Source: Photobacterium sp. TLY01 (GTDB lineage: Bacteria > Pseudomonadota > Gammaproteobacteria > Enterobacterales > Vibrionaceae). From it: a stretch of 64,000 nt of DNA. Numbering within the stretch: position 1 is the stretch's first letter; each line of letters opens with the position of its first letter. This document shows, piece after piece, positions 1 to 9,214 of the stretch. A program made the position numbers and the translations under genes. Under the pieces are notes generated by a model. It saw nothing but the letters and a program-made list of their open reading frames with translations, had not been told where the DNA came from and did not search any database. The DNA is taken from positions 930,001-994,000 of the forward strand of contig NZ_CP090365.1 of NCBI RefSeq assembly GCF_021432065.1. The letters run 5' to 3'.

Positions 1-801
1 AAGTGTGGCGGCATTGTTTCTTTCGAGCAGCCAGAACAGTAAGGTACCGGACAGAAGCAGCGTTGGCGTGGCAACCAGCATCAATTTAGAATGTAAACGC
101 AGTCTGTGGTGCCGTGTTTTTGACCATTTAAATAAGTCGGCCACCACAGTGAAACCCAGACCGCCGCAGATAAACAACAGCGAGATAGTCATCAGAAGCA
201 GGGGATCGTCCTGATACCTTGTCAAGCTGTCAGAAAACAGTGAAAACCCCGCATTATTAAAAGCAGAAATGGCATGAAATACGGCAGTAAACAGCCCCTC
301 GGTCACACCAAATTCAGGCACCCAACGGATAGCCAGGATCATAGTTCCGATTGTTTCTACAATGAACGTAAACAGTATGATGAGAATGACCAGACGACGA
401 ATGTTAATTGAGTTCTCTTGCCCTAAAGCGCCTTTCGTGACAGCTTGCTGTTTCAGGCTGAGTCGAGCCCCGAACATGTAAAGCAACACTGCCGACAAGG
501 TCATCTGTCCCAGTCCGCCAATCTGCATCAGAATCATCAGCAGTACTTTTCCGCTATGTGTGAAATGGGTACCGGTATCGACAACGCCTAACCCGGTGAC
601 ACTGATTGCTGAAGTTGCGGTAAATAACGCATCAATAAAACTTAACCCTGTCAGAGAAAACAGGGGTAATGTCAGCAATACCGAGGCGGGCAACAGGATG
701 GAAAGAAAGCTGACAATGATGATTTTAGGCTCAGACCATTGCGATTGTTTATGCGGTGTTTTGAGATGAAAGATACCGCCTTTACCGATAAAACCTTTCA
801 T
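1..801 (-). CDS. ktrB: KtrB potassium-translocating subunit, C-terminus missing
   Basis: This is the membrane pore of a Na+-dependent KtrAB potassium uptake system, reading off the left edge with no stop. The frame is open from the ATG at 801 to base 1 (267 codons). It begins MKGFIGKGGIFHL and contains the filter motif SVTGLGVVDTG in the first pore loop and FNNAGFSLF in the second, both typical of the Trk/Ktr/HKT superfamily. Hydrophobic segments alternate with these loops. The start overlaps the ktrA stop as ATGA (798-801), so the two are translationally coupled. A full KtrB is about 450 residues, so roughly 40% is missing. The family assignment is firm; K+ versus Na+ preference cannot be read here. 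Confidence 0.93.
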   Translation of the reverse strand, partial: MKGFIGKGGIFHLKTPHKQSQWSEPKIIIVSFLSILLPASVLLTLPLFSLTGLSFIDALFTATSAISVTGLGVVDTGTHFTHSGKVLLMILMQIGGLGQMTLSAVLLYMFGARLSLKQQAVTKGALGQENSINIRRLVILIILFTFIVETIGTMILAIRWVPEFGVTEGLFTAVFHAISAFNNAGFSLFSDSLTRYQDDPLLLMTISLLFICGGLGFTVVADLFKWSKTRHHRLRLHSKLMLVATPTLLLSGTLLFWLLERNNAATL

Positions 802-1460
802 ATGCGTTTTAACAATACGCTGAGTTCTGATTCCGGCCCAGCGATGATCAGAATATCGCCGATTTCCATGCGGGTGTCTTTATCAGGATGTGGTCTGAGT
901 TCAGGTCCTCGTTTTAAGGCTAAAAGGTGAGTGTGCTGGCCCTGACAGCAAGGATGAGCAGAAAGTGGGTTGCCCATCATCGTTGTCAACACCACAACTT
1001 CGGCAATCGCCAGGCCACTACCCAGTTCGAGATAATGAAAAATACGTGTATCCAGCATGATACGGGCAATGCGCTGCCCCATCTCTGTTTCCGGCATCAC
1101 AACACGATCGGCACCAATTTTGTGCAGAATTTTAGCGTGGTATCTGTCTTTGGCCTTCACCCAAACCTGTTTTACTCCTGATTCTTTTAAAATCAGTGTG
1201 GTCAGAATACTGGCGTTGACGTTATCGCCGATAGCCACCATCGCGATATCGTAATCATCCAGTTTGAGTTCTGAAACCGTATCTTCCACGGAGCAATCGG
1301 CGACTATGGCTTGCGTGACATGATCTGCGGCTTTACGTACCAGATCTTCATTTATGTCGATAGCCAGAACTTCGGCGCCATGCTGATTCAGTTCATGACA
1401 AAGTGCCATTCCAAACCGTCCCAAGCCAATGACGGCGACTTGCTTACTTTCAGCTGCCAT
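798..1460 (-). CDS. ktrA: KtrA regulatory RCK subunit
   Basis: This 220-residue cytosolic RCK protein gates KtrB by binding nucleotide. The N-terminal Rossmann fold has the dinucleotide motif VIGLGRFGMAL (about residues 9-19), followed by an acidic residue closing beta-2 (AIDIN). The C-terminal part (about 135-220) is a TrkA-C domain. Its length matches KtrA rather than TrkA, which has two tandem RCK units. AGGACA precedes the ATG. It is the first gene of a ktrA-ktrB pair overlapping by 4 nt, the usual Vibrionaceae order. Confidence 0.94.
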   Translation of the reverse strand: MAAESKQVAVIGLGRFGMALCHELNQHGAEVLAIDINEDLVRKAADHVTQAIVADCSVEDTVSELKLDDYDIAMVAIGDNVNASILTTLILKESGVKQVWVKAKDRYHAKILHKIGADRVVMPETEMGQRIARIMLDTRIFHYLELGSGLAIAEVVVLTTMMGNPLSAHPCCQGQHTHLLALKRGPELRPHPDKDTRMEIGDILIIAGPESELSVLLKRI

Positions 1461-1513
1461 GCTGTTGTCCTGTAAATAATGTGTTCACTGACACAAAGCA
1501 TGCATAAAAGATA

Positions 1514-1535
1514 GGCCAGAAATGTCTATCTGGCC
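1514..1535 (-). terminator. Probable terminator of the thi operon
   Basis: The arms GGCCAGA and TCTGGCC pair around an 8-nt loop, and on the minus strand the stem is followed by TATCTTTTAT. It lies between tenA and ktrA and would separate the two transcription units. The U-tract is interrupted, so the call is moderate. Confidence 0.5.
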
Positions 1536-1637
1536 GTCTTATAAGCTGAATTTAAAAGAAAAATTGTCCAGAAACTGAATATTCTTCACATGAACCGATG
1601 AAAGAGGGAATGAACCTCGTCCCCTCCGAAGAACGCA

Positions 1638-2300
1638 TTAAGCGGCGTCCAGACCTTGCTGCCAGAACGCAATTTCCATGCGGGTGGCCGTTCGGAAAAT
1701 GTTGATGAGCTGCTGGCCCCGTGGACTTACCAGTGACACAGGCTCTAGCAATTCGTCCAGATGTTGGATACTGGTTTGCACATCGTGCTGGAAGCTGTCG
1801 CCGCCATAGAGCTGAATCCAGCTGGCGTAAGGGTTGCCTTGAATACGGGTGTCAGGCGCTTTTATCAGCCTTTCGCCAATCATGGCATAGCCGATCGCGC
1901 ATGGCGCCAGCGCAGTAAATAAGTCTGTCAGATCGCCCGCCATGCCCGTGTCTAAAACATAACGGGTATAGGCGACGGTTCCGACATCTTCTGCCTCTGC
2001 TTCCATGTCCGATTCTGTCAGCCCCCATTGTTGGCAATAGGTGACATGGTGGTGCATTTCACTGCCAATCAGTGCCTGTAGGCTGGGCAGCGGACGTCGC
2101 ATTTCTTCCAGTGTCGTTGCTTTATAAATGGCCAGTGCATAGGCACGGGCATAATGTTTCAGAAACAGGAAATCCTGTTTCAAGTAATGAAGATAGGCAG
2201 TTGAAGGTAATGATCCTTGTGCCAGTTGTGCGACGAAGTGATGGTGTGTATACGCTTGCCAGTCGTCCTGGCAGGCATCAATTAAATCTTGATGTTTCAT
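1638..2300 (-). CDS. tenA: TenA aminopyrimidine aminohydrolase (thiaminase II)
   Basis: This 220-residue all-helical TenA/THI-4 protein hydrolyses aminomethyl-pyrimidine breakdown products of thiamine to HMP for salvage. Family signatures include YLHYLKQDFLFLKHYARAYA near residues 36-55, a YCQQWG stretch, PCAIGYAMIGERL around 133-145, and YGGDSFQHDV around 164-173. It is the last gene of the riboswitch-controlled operon thiD-thiZ-thiX-thiY-tenA, 40 nt after thiY. No strong Shine-Dalgarno is seen, so coupling or reinitiation is possible. The position beside an HMP-type ABC importer fits salvage rather than degradation of intact thiamine. Confidence 0.93.
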   Translation of the reverse strand: MKHQDLIDACQDDWQAYTHHHFVAQLAQGSLPSTAYLHYLKQDFLFLKHYARAYALAIYKATTLEEMRRPLPSLQALIGSEMHHHVTYCQQWGLTESDMEAEAEDVGTVAYTRYVLDTGMAGDLTDLFTALAPCAIGYAMIGERLIKAPDTRIQGNPYASWIQLYGGDSFQHDVQTSIQHLDELLEPVSLVSPRGQQLINIFRTATRMEIAFWQQGLDAA

Positions 2301-2340
2301 GGGTTATTTCATCCCGGTTAAAGTGGCATTCATGCAGCAA

Positions 2341-3282
2341 TTAAAAGGCAGGCACAAAGTCTTTTGCTTCAGGCGCATTATCGATAATTTTGTGCTGATA
2401 CATAAACTTAGAGAACTGATTGTAGCGTTCCTGATCCACGGCAGCAGGGCGGAGAGCAAAACGAGGTAAAGTATCGCGCCAGGCCAGTTTGTTTAACTCG
2501 TTATTCAATGTATCGGGAGAATAAGAGACAAAGGTTTGCCAGGCTTTATCCGGGTGGTTCACGAGATACTGTGTGGCTTTCTCAATGGCGAGGTTGAATT
2601 TTTTCAGATCGTCAGCGTTGTACTGGTTTTTATTGGCGACAACGACCAGCTCGTCGTAAGGAGGCACGCCATGTTCTTCCGGGAAGAAAGATTTTGCTTT
2701 ATACCCTTCCAGCGCCAGTTGGTTCGATTCGAAATTGCGTAATCCACCCCAGATGGCGTCAACTTTCCCGGAGGCGAGTGACGAGGAGAGCGCCCATCCG
2801 ACATTGACAATCTTAACGTCTGTGAAGTCGACACCTGCTGTTTTGAGCATGGTGCCGACGGTTGCCTCTTCATTGCCGGCAATTGCGATACCAATCGTTT
2901 TTCCTTTTAAATCTGCCATGGTCTTGATCTTGTTATTATCCAGTACCATCAAGGTATTGAGCGGTGTTGCAATGAGCGTCGACGCCCTGATGAGCGGCAG
3001 CCCTGCTGCCACATCAATGGTCAGACTGGTTTGGTAAGAGATCGCCAGATCCACTTTTCCCGCTGCAACCAGTTTGGCTGGCATGGAAGGGTCGGCAGGC
3101 TCCTGAATCTTGATGTTTAAGCCCTGCTCTTCGAACAATCCGTTTTTCTGCGCAATAATGATCGGGCCGTGATTCGGGTTAACAAACCAGTCCAGCATTA
3201 AGGTCATGTCTTTGGCCTGAGCCTGACTGGCCACACTTGTAATGGCAAGGGCGATGGCACTTCGGGCCGGTAAGTAAGTCAT
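2341..3282 (-). CDS. thiY: ThiY-type pyrimidine-binding periplasmic protein
   Basis: This is the substrate-binding protein of an ABC importer for thiamine pyrimidine precursors (formylaminopyrimidine/HMP type). The 313-residue protein has a Sec signal peptide ending SQAQA-KD, then an NMT1/THI5-like domain. Family hallmarks are LDWFVNPNHGPIIIAQKNG at about 30-48 and VAAGKVDLAISYQTSL near 70-90. AAGGA lies about 9 nt upstream of the ATG. It sits between the permease and tenA in the thi operon. The exact ligand is inferred from the operon and family, not from binding residues. Confidence 0.9.
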   Translation of the reverse strand: MTYLPARSAIALAITSVASQAQAKDMTLMLDWFVNPNHGPIIIAQKNGLFEEQGLNIKIQEPADPSMPAKLVAAGKVDLAISYQTSLTIDVAAGLPLIRASTLIATPLNTLMVLDNNKIKTMADLKGKTIGIAIAGNEEATVGTMLKTAGVDFTDVKIVNVGWALSSSLASGKVDAIWGGLRNFESNQLALEGYKAKSFFPEEHGVPPYDELVVVANKNQYNADDLKKFNLAIEKATQYLVNHPDKAWQTFVSYSPDTLNNELNKLAWRDTLPRFALRPAAVDQERYNQFSKFMYQHKIIDNAPEAKDFVPAF

Positions 3283-3310
3283 CTGTTATTTTCCTTATGT
3301 ATGATGAATT

Positions 3311-4126
3311 TTATTGGGACTGGCCATTCTCTGGCAGCCAGGGGATAGCACGTTTAAGCAGGTAATCTGTCGCAAAATACAGCGAGACAGAGAGTCCTGC
3401 TAAAATCAGCAAAGCGGCAAACATTTCATCGATCATCATGCGGGCGTTGGCCTGCAGCATCAGGTAGCCGAGTCCTTCGCTGGCGCCAACCCATTCTCCG
3501 ACAACAGCGCCAATCGGTGCGACGACCACGGCAACCCGTATTCCTGAGGCCAGGGCGGGCAGGGCCGCCGGCAGCCGGATATGCCACAACATTTGCCATG
3601 TGGTGGCATTCATTGTTTTCGCGAGATCTAAATAGCCCTGCGGGGTGTGTCGCAAACCGTCATAGCAGCAGGTTGTCACCGGAAAGAAGATGATAATGGC
3701 CGCCATGACGACTTTTGATGCAATGCCATAGCCCAGCCAGAGCATCAGAATCGGGGCAATGGCAAAAACAGGAATAGCCTGGCTGGCGATGAGCAAAGGG
3801 AGCAACCAGCGTTTCACCGGATTAAAAAGCAACATCATCAGCGCGCAGACCAGACCAATGCCAAGCCCGAAGGCCAACCCCAGGACAATTTCGCTGATAG
3901 TGACAGCCGCATGGCTGAGTAAGACATCATGGCGCTGAATTAATTTGCGGAATACGGCGAGCGGCGCCGGCAGAATAAAGCCGGGAAGCTGAAACAGGCT
4001 GACAATACCCTGCCAGAAACCGATCAGAACCGCCGAACTGAGCGCAAGTCGACTCAGAGAATGATGAAAAAGTGGCCGAAAATTCATCGGTGTCAACACA
4101 CGTTTGTCTGCCAGTGCTTTAAACAT
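3311..4126 (-). CDS. thiX: ThiX-type ABC permease for thiamine pyrimidine precursor
   Basis: This is a BPD_transp_1 inner-membrane permease with about six hydrophobic segments and the cytoplasmic EAA-loop region at DLAKTMNATTWQMLWHIRLP, which contacts the ATPase. I chose the ATG at 4126 (MFKALADKR, 271 residues) because AGGGTGAG lies just upstream and the start overlaps the ATPase stop by 8 nt. A longer frame begins at 4210 but runs deep into the ATPase gene. It is closely related to SsuC/TauC permeases; the thi context decides the substrate. Confidence 0.9.
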   Translation of the reverse strand: MFKALADKRVLTPMNFRPLFHHSLSRLALSSAVLIGFWQGIVSLFQLPGFILPAPLAVFRKLIQRHDVLLSHAAVTISEIVLGLAFGLGIGLVCALMMLLFNPVKRWLLPLLIASQAIPVFAIAPILMLWLGYGIASKVVMAAIIIFFPVTTCCYDGLRHTPQGYLDLAKTMNATTWQMLWHIRLPAALPALASGIRVAVVVAPIGAVVGEWVGASEGLGYLMLQANARMMIDEMFAALLILAGLSVSLYFATDYLLKRAIPWLPENGQSQ

Positions 4127-4931
4127 TGCGCTCACCCTGGCTGGAAAGTTGCTCGATAATGGCTTGTTGTTTGACGGCCAGTTCAGCGTTGATGGCTCTC
4201 GGCGGTGCACCTTCGGGAATGGGCAAATGCTTTAATCGTCCTGGTCTCCCTTGCATTAAAAACAGGTGGTGACCCAGCCTTAATGCTTCCTGAGGATCAT
4301 GGGTGATCAGCAGAACGGTGCGCTGAGCCAGCAACTCAGTGGCGAGATCCTGGAGCTTATATCTTGTCACGGCGTCCAGAGCGGAAAACGGTTCATCCAT
4401 TAACACCAGCGGTTTGTCCTGAATTAAGGTGCGAACAAGCGCAACGCGCTGTCGCATTCCCCCTGATAATTGCGATGGACGGGCGTGCAATTTTTCACCT
4501 AATCCAACTCGATGGAGGAGCTGGATTGCACGCTCCTGCACGGCTGCACTGGCCTTACCCTGTTTCAGTCTGAAGCTGAAGCAGACGTTGTCCAGAACAT
4601 TTAACCAGGGTAGCAGCAGATCTTGCTGCGCCATATAGGCGACACGGCCACTGATACTTTGGTTATCAGAAGCAGACAGTTCGCCGCTCCATGCCACATC
4701 TTTGGGTAACAGATCGGCGAGCAGGCGCAGCAAAGTGGTTTTACCGCAGCCACTCTGACCCAGAATGCAATGCCATTGCCCGGGCTGGAGCGTTAAATCC
4801 AACTGGCTGAATAAAGGGATCTTTTGACCTGAAAAGGCCAAGCTCAGCTGCTTTATATGAATACCGGGTTTGTTCAATTCAGTTTCAGGCGGCAATAATG
4901 GATAACTTACCGGGGGAGTGAATGTGCTCAT
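4119..4931 (-). CDS. thiZ: ThiZ-type ABC ATPase
   Basis: This is the energy-coupling subunit of the ThiXYZ importer. It has Walker A GQSGCGKTT, Q-loop YMAQQDLLLPW, signature LSGGMRQRVAL and Walker B VLMDEPFSALD followed by the switch histidine in ITHDPQEA. The start at 4931 (MSTFTPPVSY, 270 residues) overlaps the thiD stop as ATGA (4928-4931); the longer frame to 5015 would lie inside thiD. This tight coupling places the importer in the same transcript as thiD, under the TPP riboswitch. Confidence 0.92.
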   Translation of the reverse strand: MSTFTPPVSYPLLPPETELNKPGIHIKQLSLAFSGQKIPLFSQLDLTLQPGQWHCILGQSGCGKTTLLRLLADLLPKDVAWSGELSASDNQSISGRVAYMAQQDLLLPWLNVLDNVCFSFRLKQGKASAAVQERAIQLLHRVGLGEKLHARPSQLSGGMRQRVALVRTLIQDKPLVLMDEPFSALDAVTRYKLQDLATELLAQRTVLLITHDPQEALRLGHHLFLMQGRPGRLKHLPIPEGAPPRAINAELAVKQQAIIEQLSSQGERNV

Positions 4932-5812
4932 CCCTGATCCCTCAACGAGTGAAGTGCATAGAAGTGATGAACGGGTCCGTGTCCCTGACCAATGCTGAGC
5001 AGATCTGCATGGCACAGGGCTTCGGTCAGATATGTTTTGCCTTGATTGACAGCGTCGGCGAGGCTAAAGCCTTGTGCCAGGTAGGAGGCAATAGCAGCGG
5101 ATAAAGTGCACCCTGTACCGTGAGTATTACGAGTTACTACACGCTCGGCTGAAATGGTGACGGTGTCACTTTTTGTAATCAGGTAATCCGTGCTGAATGC
5201 GTCATGTTCCCAATGACCGCCTTTGAGCAACACAGCATTGTTGCTGATGGCTCTGAGTTGCTCAATCAGCATTTCTTGATCAAGACACTTGAGGGCTGGT
5301 GGATCGATATGCCGGCCGGCGGAGCCTGTGAGTGTCACGGCCTCGGGAAGGTTCGGGGTTATCAGGTTGGCTAAAGGAATGAGTTCATTTTTCAGCGTAC
5401 TGATAGCGTCTTCTTCGAGTAAAAGATCCCCGCTGGTGGCCACCATCACAGGGTCCAGCACGATAAATTCAGGCTGGTACTGGCGAAGCTTTTTTGCGAC
5501 GGCCTGGATGATACCGGCATCACTCAGCATCCCGATTTTGACGGCCCGGATGTCGAGATCACTGAAAACGGCATCCAATTGCTGTTCAACAAACGCAGGG
5601 CTGACAGGAAAGATGCCGGAGACACCCAGTGTATTTTGCGCCGTCAGTGCAGTGATGACGGAACAGGCATAGCCACCTGTTGCTGAAATCGCTTTAATGT
5701 CTGCCTGAATGCCCGCACCGCCGCCGCTGTCTGAACCGGCAATGGTCAGCGTAATCGGAGTACGTGCAGGATTATTTAACGGAGAAGGTTTGGCTATTGT
5801 GGGCGTGTTCAT
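4928..5812 (-). CDS. thiD: ThiD hydroxymethylpyrimidine (phosphate) kinase
   Basis: ThiD phosphorylates HMP to HMP-P and then HMP-PP for thiamine synthesis. The ribokinase-like fold shows TIAGSDSGGGAGIQADIKA near the N-terminus, TPNLPEAVTL in the middle and the anion hole/catalytic NTHGTGCTLSAAIA near residue 240. An ATG at 5818 is possible, but AAGGG abuts it. The second ATG at 5812 has correct spacing and gives 294 residues. It is the first gene of the thi operon, about 110 nt after the riboswitch, followed by the importer with a 4-nt overlap. Confidence 0.94.
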   Translation of the reverse strand: MNTPTIAKPSPLNNPARTPITLTIAGSDSGGGAGIQADIKAISATGGYACSVITALTAQNTLGVSGIFPVSPAFVEQQLDAVFSDLDIRAVKIGMLSDAGIIQAVAKKLRQYQPEFIVLDPVMVATSGDLLLEEDAISTLKNELIPLANLITPNLPEAVTLTGSAGRHIDPPALKCLDQEMLIEQLRAISNNAVLLKGGHWEHDAFSTDYLITKSDTVTISAERVVTRNTHGTGCTLSAAIASYLAQGFSLADAVNQGKTYLTEALCHADLLSIGQGHGPVHHFYALHSLRDQG

Positions 5813-5924
5813 CGGCATCCCTTGCTATCAAAATCATCGTTTGATTACGCAGGGGTGACGAACAGTCGCCGGGTTACACTTCGTGAGCATCCTGGTCAGG
5901 ATGAGAAGGTGACGGGCAATGCTG

Positions 5925-6008
5925 CTAGTTCCCTACGCCAGTATTAACTGGATCAGGTTCAACGGGTCCCACTCTGTGGTCTCAGCCTTACGGCTCCCCG
6001 ACTAACGT
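5925..6008 (-). promoter_or_regulatory. TPP riboswitch (Thi box)
   Basis: On the minus strand the conserved TPP-aptamer pieces occur in order: GTCGGGGAGCC, GCTGAGA, ACCCGTTGAACCTGATC and CTGGCGTAGGGAAC. It heads the thiD operon. Between it and thiD lies a hairpin CATCCTG-AC-CAGGATG (plus-strand 5890-5905) that may be part of the expression platform. High TPP should switch off HMP salvage and import. Confidence 0.96.
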
Positions 6009-6202
6009 ATTTCTTCATCTGATGCGATGTGCTGAAACTAACATTTAAGCACTTTTTCGCGCCGGTCATTCTAACCTTGTTGTTTCTCAGAAAGCAAAAG
6101 AATTACACCAAATTGGTGACAGGTGAGTTTAATGAGGTAAAACCAGCTAAGCTTTCGTTGTCGATCATGTCTTTTGAAATCAGCCATTAAGGAGCCGCCA
6201 CA

Positions 6203-6553
6203 GTGAAAAAGCACCATCAAATAAATTATGTTGAATTTCCCGCAGCCCAACTATCTAAGACAAAGGCGTTTTTTGAGCGCGTTTTTGGCTGGTCATTCAT
6301 CGATTATGGTGATGAATACACTGCATTTTCAGAGCAGGGGCTGGATGGCGGATTTTATGCTGCGCCATTGTTTTCTCAGGTTGAAAAAGGGTCTGCACTG
6401 ATTGTGATTTACAGTGACAATCTGGAAGCCACTGAACAGGCCGTGATCGCGGCAGGTGGGGTGATTGTGAAGCCGATTTTTTCTTTTCCTGGCGGCAGAC
6501 GCTTTCACTTCACTGAGCCAAGTGGTAATGAACTGGCAGTATGGTCTGAATAA
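6203..6553 (+). CDS. VOC (glyoxalase/bleomycin-resistance) family protein
   Basis: This is a single VOC module of 116 residues. It opens with INYVEFPAAQLSKTKAFFERVFGWSF, where the glutamate in VEFP is a candidate metal ligand. It ends FTEPSGNELAVWSE, the usual second glutamate strand. The start is GTG with AAGGAG 7 nt upstream. It is monocistronic, facing the chitobiase across a terminator. The domain does not define a substrate; lyase, dioxygenase and ligand-binding members look alike. Confidence 0.85.
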   Translation: MKKHHQINYVEFPAAQLSKTKAFFERVFGWSFIDYGDEYTAFSEQGLDGGFYAAPLFSQVEKGSALIVIYSDNLEATEQAVIAAGGVIVKPIFSFPGGRRFHFTEPSGNELAVWSE

Positions 6554-6586
6554 GCTCAGGGTCAGAACATCAGGGTTGAAATGAAA

Positions 6587-6608
6587 CAGAGCTCCCGAAG
6601 GAGCTCTG
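6587..6608 (-). terminator. Rho-independent terminator of the chitobiase gene
   Basis: The 9-bp arms CAGAGCTCC and GGAGCTCTG flank a tetraloop that reads TTCG on the minus strand. TTTCATTT follows on the minus strand. It sits between convergent genes. Confidence 0.75.
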
Positions 6609-6625
6609 TGAGTCGGTGATATCAC

Positions 6626-9214
6626 TTAGTTAACTGTTGCTACCCGGCTGGCTCGCAGACCGGAAACAGTTCTCAGCTGAACACCTGCCGCAACCGCGGG
6701 TGGGTTGAGATGGTCGTACGACTGCCAGCTCGCGCCTTGATCGGTTGAGTACTCAATCGTCAGACCCGGGAACGTCGAATTGGCTTGAAGGACACCATTC
6801 TCAATCACACCGCCGGGAACTGGCAGGTTAAACGCGATACCCGCTTGCTCCAGTTTCGGCAGTACTTTCTGACCCAGCAGGTTGGCGAACTGGTTGTAAT
6901 CTGTGTTACGTCCGGTTTCATCCAAAGCAATGCCAGCGTTGTCATTGGCTTCCCAAGTAGCCGTGTGCCAGGCACGTTCAGCCAGGCCTAACACGCGAGG
7001 GAAGACCATCCCTTCAAACTGGTCTTCGGTACGGACAGTTTCGGCCCAGAGCGATCCCTGAAGACCCAGAACATTCTCAGGCTTGAGCAGCTTTTTCACA
7101 CCTGCTGAAGCAACCACTTCGGCTTTGGTGATCGGTGCACCGGCGCGAGTGAAGTCAGCATTGGCGAAGACATCATCTGGCATGAAACCAAAGGTTTTAC
7201 GGGTGTCGGTAAAGCGTGGTGCCCAGTAGTAGCCACGCTCGTTTGGATCGGGCTCATATGGGTGGTCAAAGTACAGGTGGGTCGCATGGTTATAGACGAC
7301 TTTATAGTCGTTATTGGCCAGATTGTAGGCACGATCTGCGACACCCCATTCCCAGATATTCTGCCATGCGTTCCCCCAGAGCTGGCTGTTTGCCATTTGT
7401 GAGCGAGGGTAAACCTGACCATCGTGCATCAGTCCGTCTTCCCAGCCTGCCATATCCAGACCATAGTTGGCTGTGATCACAGAAATACGTTCAACAAAGT
7501 AACGGCTCAGATCCGAGACGCTGTTCACACCATCAGTATTGTTGGCAATGAAATCCTGACAGGCAGGCGAGTTAATCCACGCACCAGCAATTTCGTCACC
7601 CCCGAAGTGGAAGGTTTTGAGGGGCTGAACGCCCTGATGCAGGCTGACAAGGCCGCTCACGACGGCATCAACAAAGTTATAGGTTGATTCCATACACACG
7701 TTGATGGCGTTGTCTGTGAACATCTGAACCGACAGATACTGAGTGGTATCGTTAAAATCGGTCAGCAGATATTTGTTCGCTTCTGCCATGTTTCCTTGTG
7801 CCGCGTAATGGTCATAGCGAGCTTCCATCGCTTTGATCGCCGCGTGTGCATGTCCTGGGATATCGATCTCTGGCACGACTTCGATGTTCAGTGCAGCGGC
7901 ATGGCTCAGAATTTCCTGATAGTCTGCCGCTGTGTAATAACCATTGGATTCAGGTGAACCCTCAGGGCCAGCCCCCAGGAAAGGTAACAGACAGGTTTTT
8001 TCTTCAGGATCATGACAGCGTGTTGCACCAACATCTGTCAGCTCAGGCAAACCGGCAATTTCTATACGCCAGCCTTCATCATCAGCCAGGCGCAAGTGCA
8101 GTTTGTTCAGTTTAAATGCGGCCATTTGGTCGAGTAGCTGAAGAATCGAATCTTTGGTACGGAAGTTACGGACTGCATCGACGGAGAAGCCACGGTATGC
8201 AAAACGAGGGGCATCAGCAATCTGTACTGCGGGAACTTTATTGCCGTCAATTAATTGCAACAATGACTGGGAGGCATAAAGTGCACCTGCAGGATCTGCA
8301 GCACCGATGGTGATGACCTCACTGGCGGCGTCAACGTTTAGGTTATATGCCTCTTCCCATTTTTGGACGCCATTGATGTTGACCTGGCCCCAGCCCATAT
8401 TGATACGTTTTTGTGTCGTGGGTGACCAGGGCGCAGCGGTGATACCCAGTTGGTTGGCCAGGAACATGGCCTGATCTTCATAACCGTTGCCGTAAACGAT
8501 GACCCAGGTTGAATCCAGCGTGACATCACCAGTACCAAGCGTCATTTCGGCTGGCGTAGGAATCACGCCATTGGCATTGCTGATGACATTGAGATCAGCA
8601 TTACGCTGGTATCTGTCTTGCGCGGTAAAAGGATCGTAAAAATCGGTTATGGCAGCACTTCCATAACGTTTCCATTGTTGTGGCGTTGAAAAATCCGCTA
8701 CGAAAGGAAGTTCTTCTGATGGCTTGGTCGGGACCAGGCCATTCACGCGGTTACTGGTACTGGTGATCAGCGATGTGATGGTCTGGCCCTGATCTTCAGA
8801 CACGAAATACCAGTTTGGCATTACGTCAGTTTTTGCGACCTGCCAGTTTGCTGCGTCAAACTCAATGGCAAGCGATTGTCCCGGAGCCAGAGGTACAAAG
8901 TTTGCGGTAGGCTCGAGTTTAAACATATCCCCGTTAACATGGCTGATTTTCACCTGGTCGGTTAAGACACTTTCAACCATGCGAATATGGCTGAAGTAAA
9001 TTGACCAACCTGTCGCGGGTAATGTTTTACTGCTTTGGTTTGTGAAATCAATCTTCGCGCGGAAAGTGACCCAGTCATCCTGAGTGTTATCCAAAACGGT
9101 GTAAGTCACATCCAACCCCTGACCTAGCTGGTCCAGGTCTGCAGCAGGAATAGCCATCGCAGGTGCAGCAAATACAGCTGACAATGCAAGTGCTAATACT
9201 GACGTTTTTATCAT
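6626..9214 (-). CDS. chb: Secreted GH20 beta-N-acetylhexosaminidase (chitobiase)
   Basis: This 862-residue enzyme cleaves N,N'-diacetylchitobiose and chitin oligosaccharides to GlcNAc. Domains in order are: signal peptide (1-21, ends APAMA), CHB_HEX carbohydrate-binding domain (about 25-185), GH20b domain starting near VIPTPAEMTLG (about 215-335), the TIM-barrel catalytic domain (about 340-790), and a small CHB_HEX_C domain at the end. The catalytic Asp-Glu pair is visible in FHFGGDEIAGAW. AGGAACC precedes the start. It is monocistronic with its own terminator. The length and four-domain layout match Serratia and Vibrio chitobiases. Confidence 0.93.
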   Translation of the reverse strand: MIKTSVLALALSAVFAAPAMAIPAADLDQLGQGLDVTYTVLDNTQDDWVTFRAKIDFTNQSSKTLPATGWSIYFSHIRMVESVLTDQVKISHVNGDMFKLEPTANFVPLAPGQSLAIEFDAANWQVAKTDVMPNWYFVSEDQGQTITSLITSTSNRVNGLVPTKPSEELPFVADFSTPQQWKRYGSAAITDFYDPFTAQDRYQRNADLNVISNANGVIPTPAEMTLGTGDVTLDSTWVIVYGNGYEDQAMFLANQLGITAAPWSPTTQKRINMGWGQVNINGVQKWEEAYNLNVDAASEVITIGAADPAGALYASQSLLQLIDGNKVPAVQIADAPRFAYRGFSVDAVRNFRTKDSILQLLDQMAAFKLNKLHLRLADDEGWRIEIAGLPELTDVGATRCHDPEEKTCLLPFLGAGPEGSPESNGYYTAADYQEILSHAAALNIEVVPEIDIPGHAHAAIKAMEARYDHYAAQGNMAEANKYLLTDFNDTTQYLSVQMFTDNAINVCMESTYNFVDAVVSGLVSLHQGVQPLKTFHFGGDEIAGAWINSPACQDFIANNTDGVNSVSDLSRYFVERISVITANYGLDMAGWEDGLMHDGQVYPRSQMANSQLWGNAWQNIWEWGVADRAYNLANNDYKVVYNHATHLYFDHPYEPDPNERGYYWAPRFTDTRKTFGFMPDDVFANADFTRAGAPITKAEVVASAGVKKLLKPENVLGLQGSLWAETVRTEDQFEGMVFPRVLGLAERAWHTATWEANDNAGIALDETGRNTDYNQFANLLGQKVLPKLEQAGIAFNLPVPGGVIENGVLQANSTFPGLTIEYSTDQGASWQSYDHLNPPAVAAGVQLRTVSGLRASRVATVN

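Noticed and set aside
7424-7687. Plus-strand frames inside the chitobiase gene
   Set aside because: They are antisense shadows of a well-supported GH20 gene with clear domains.
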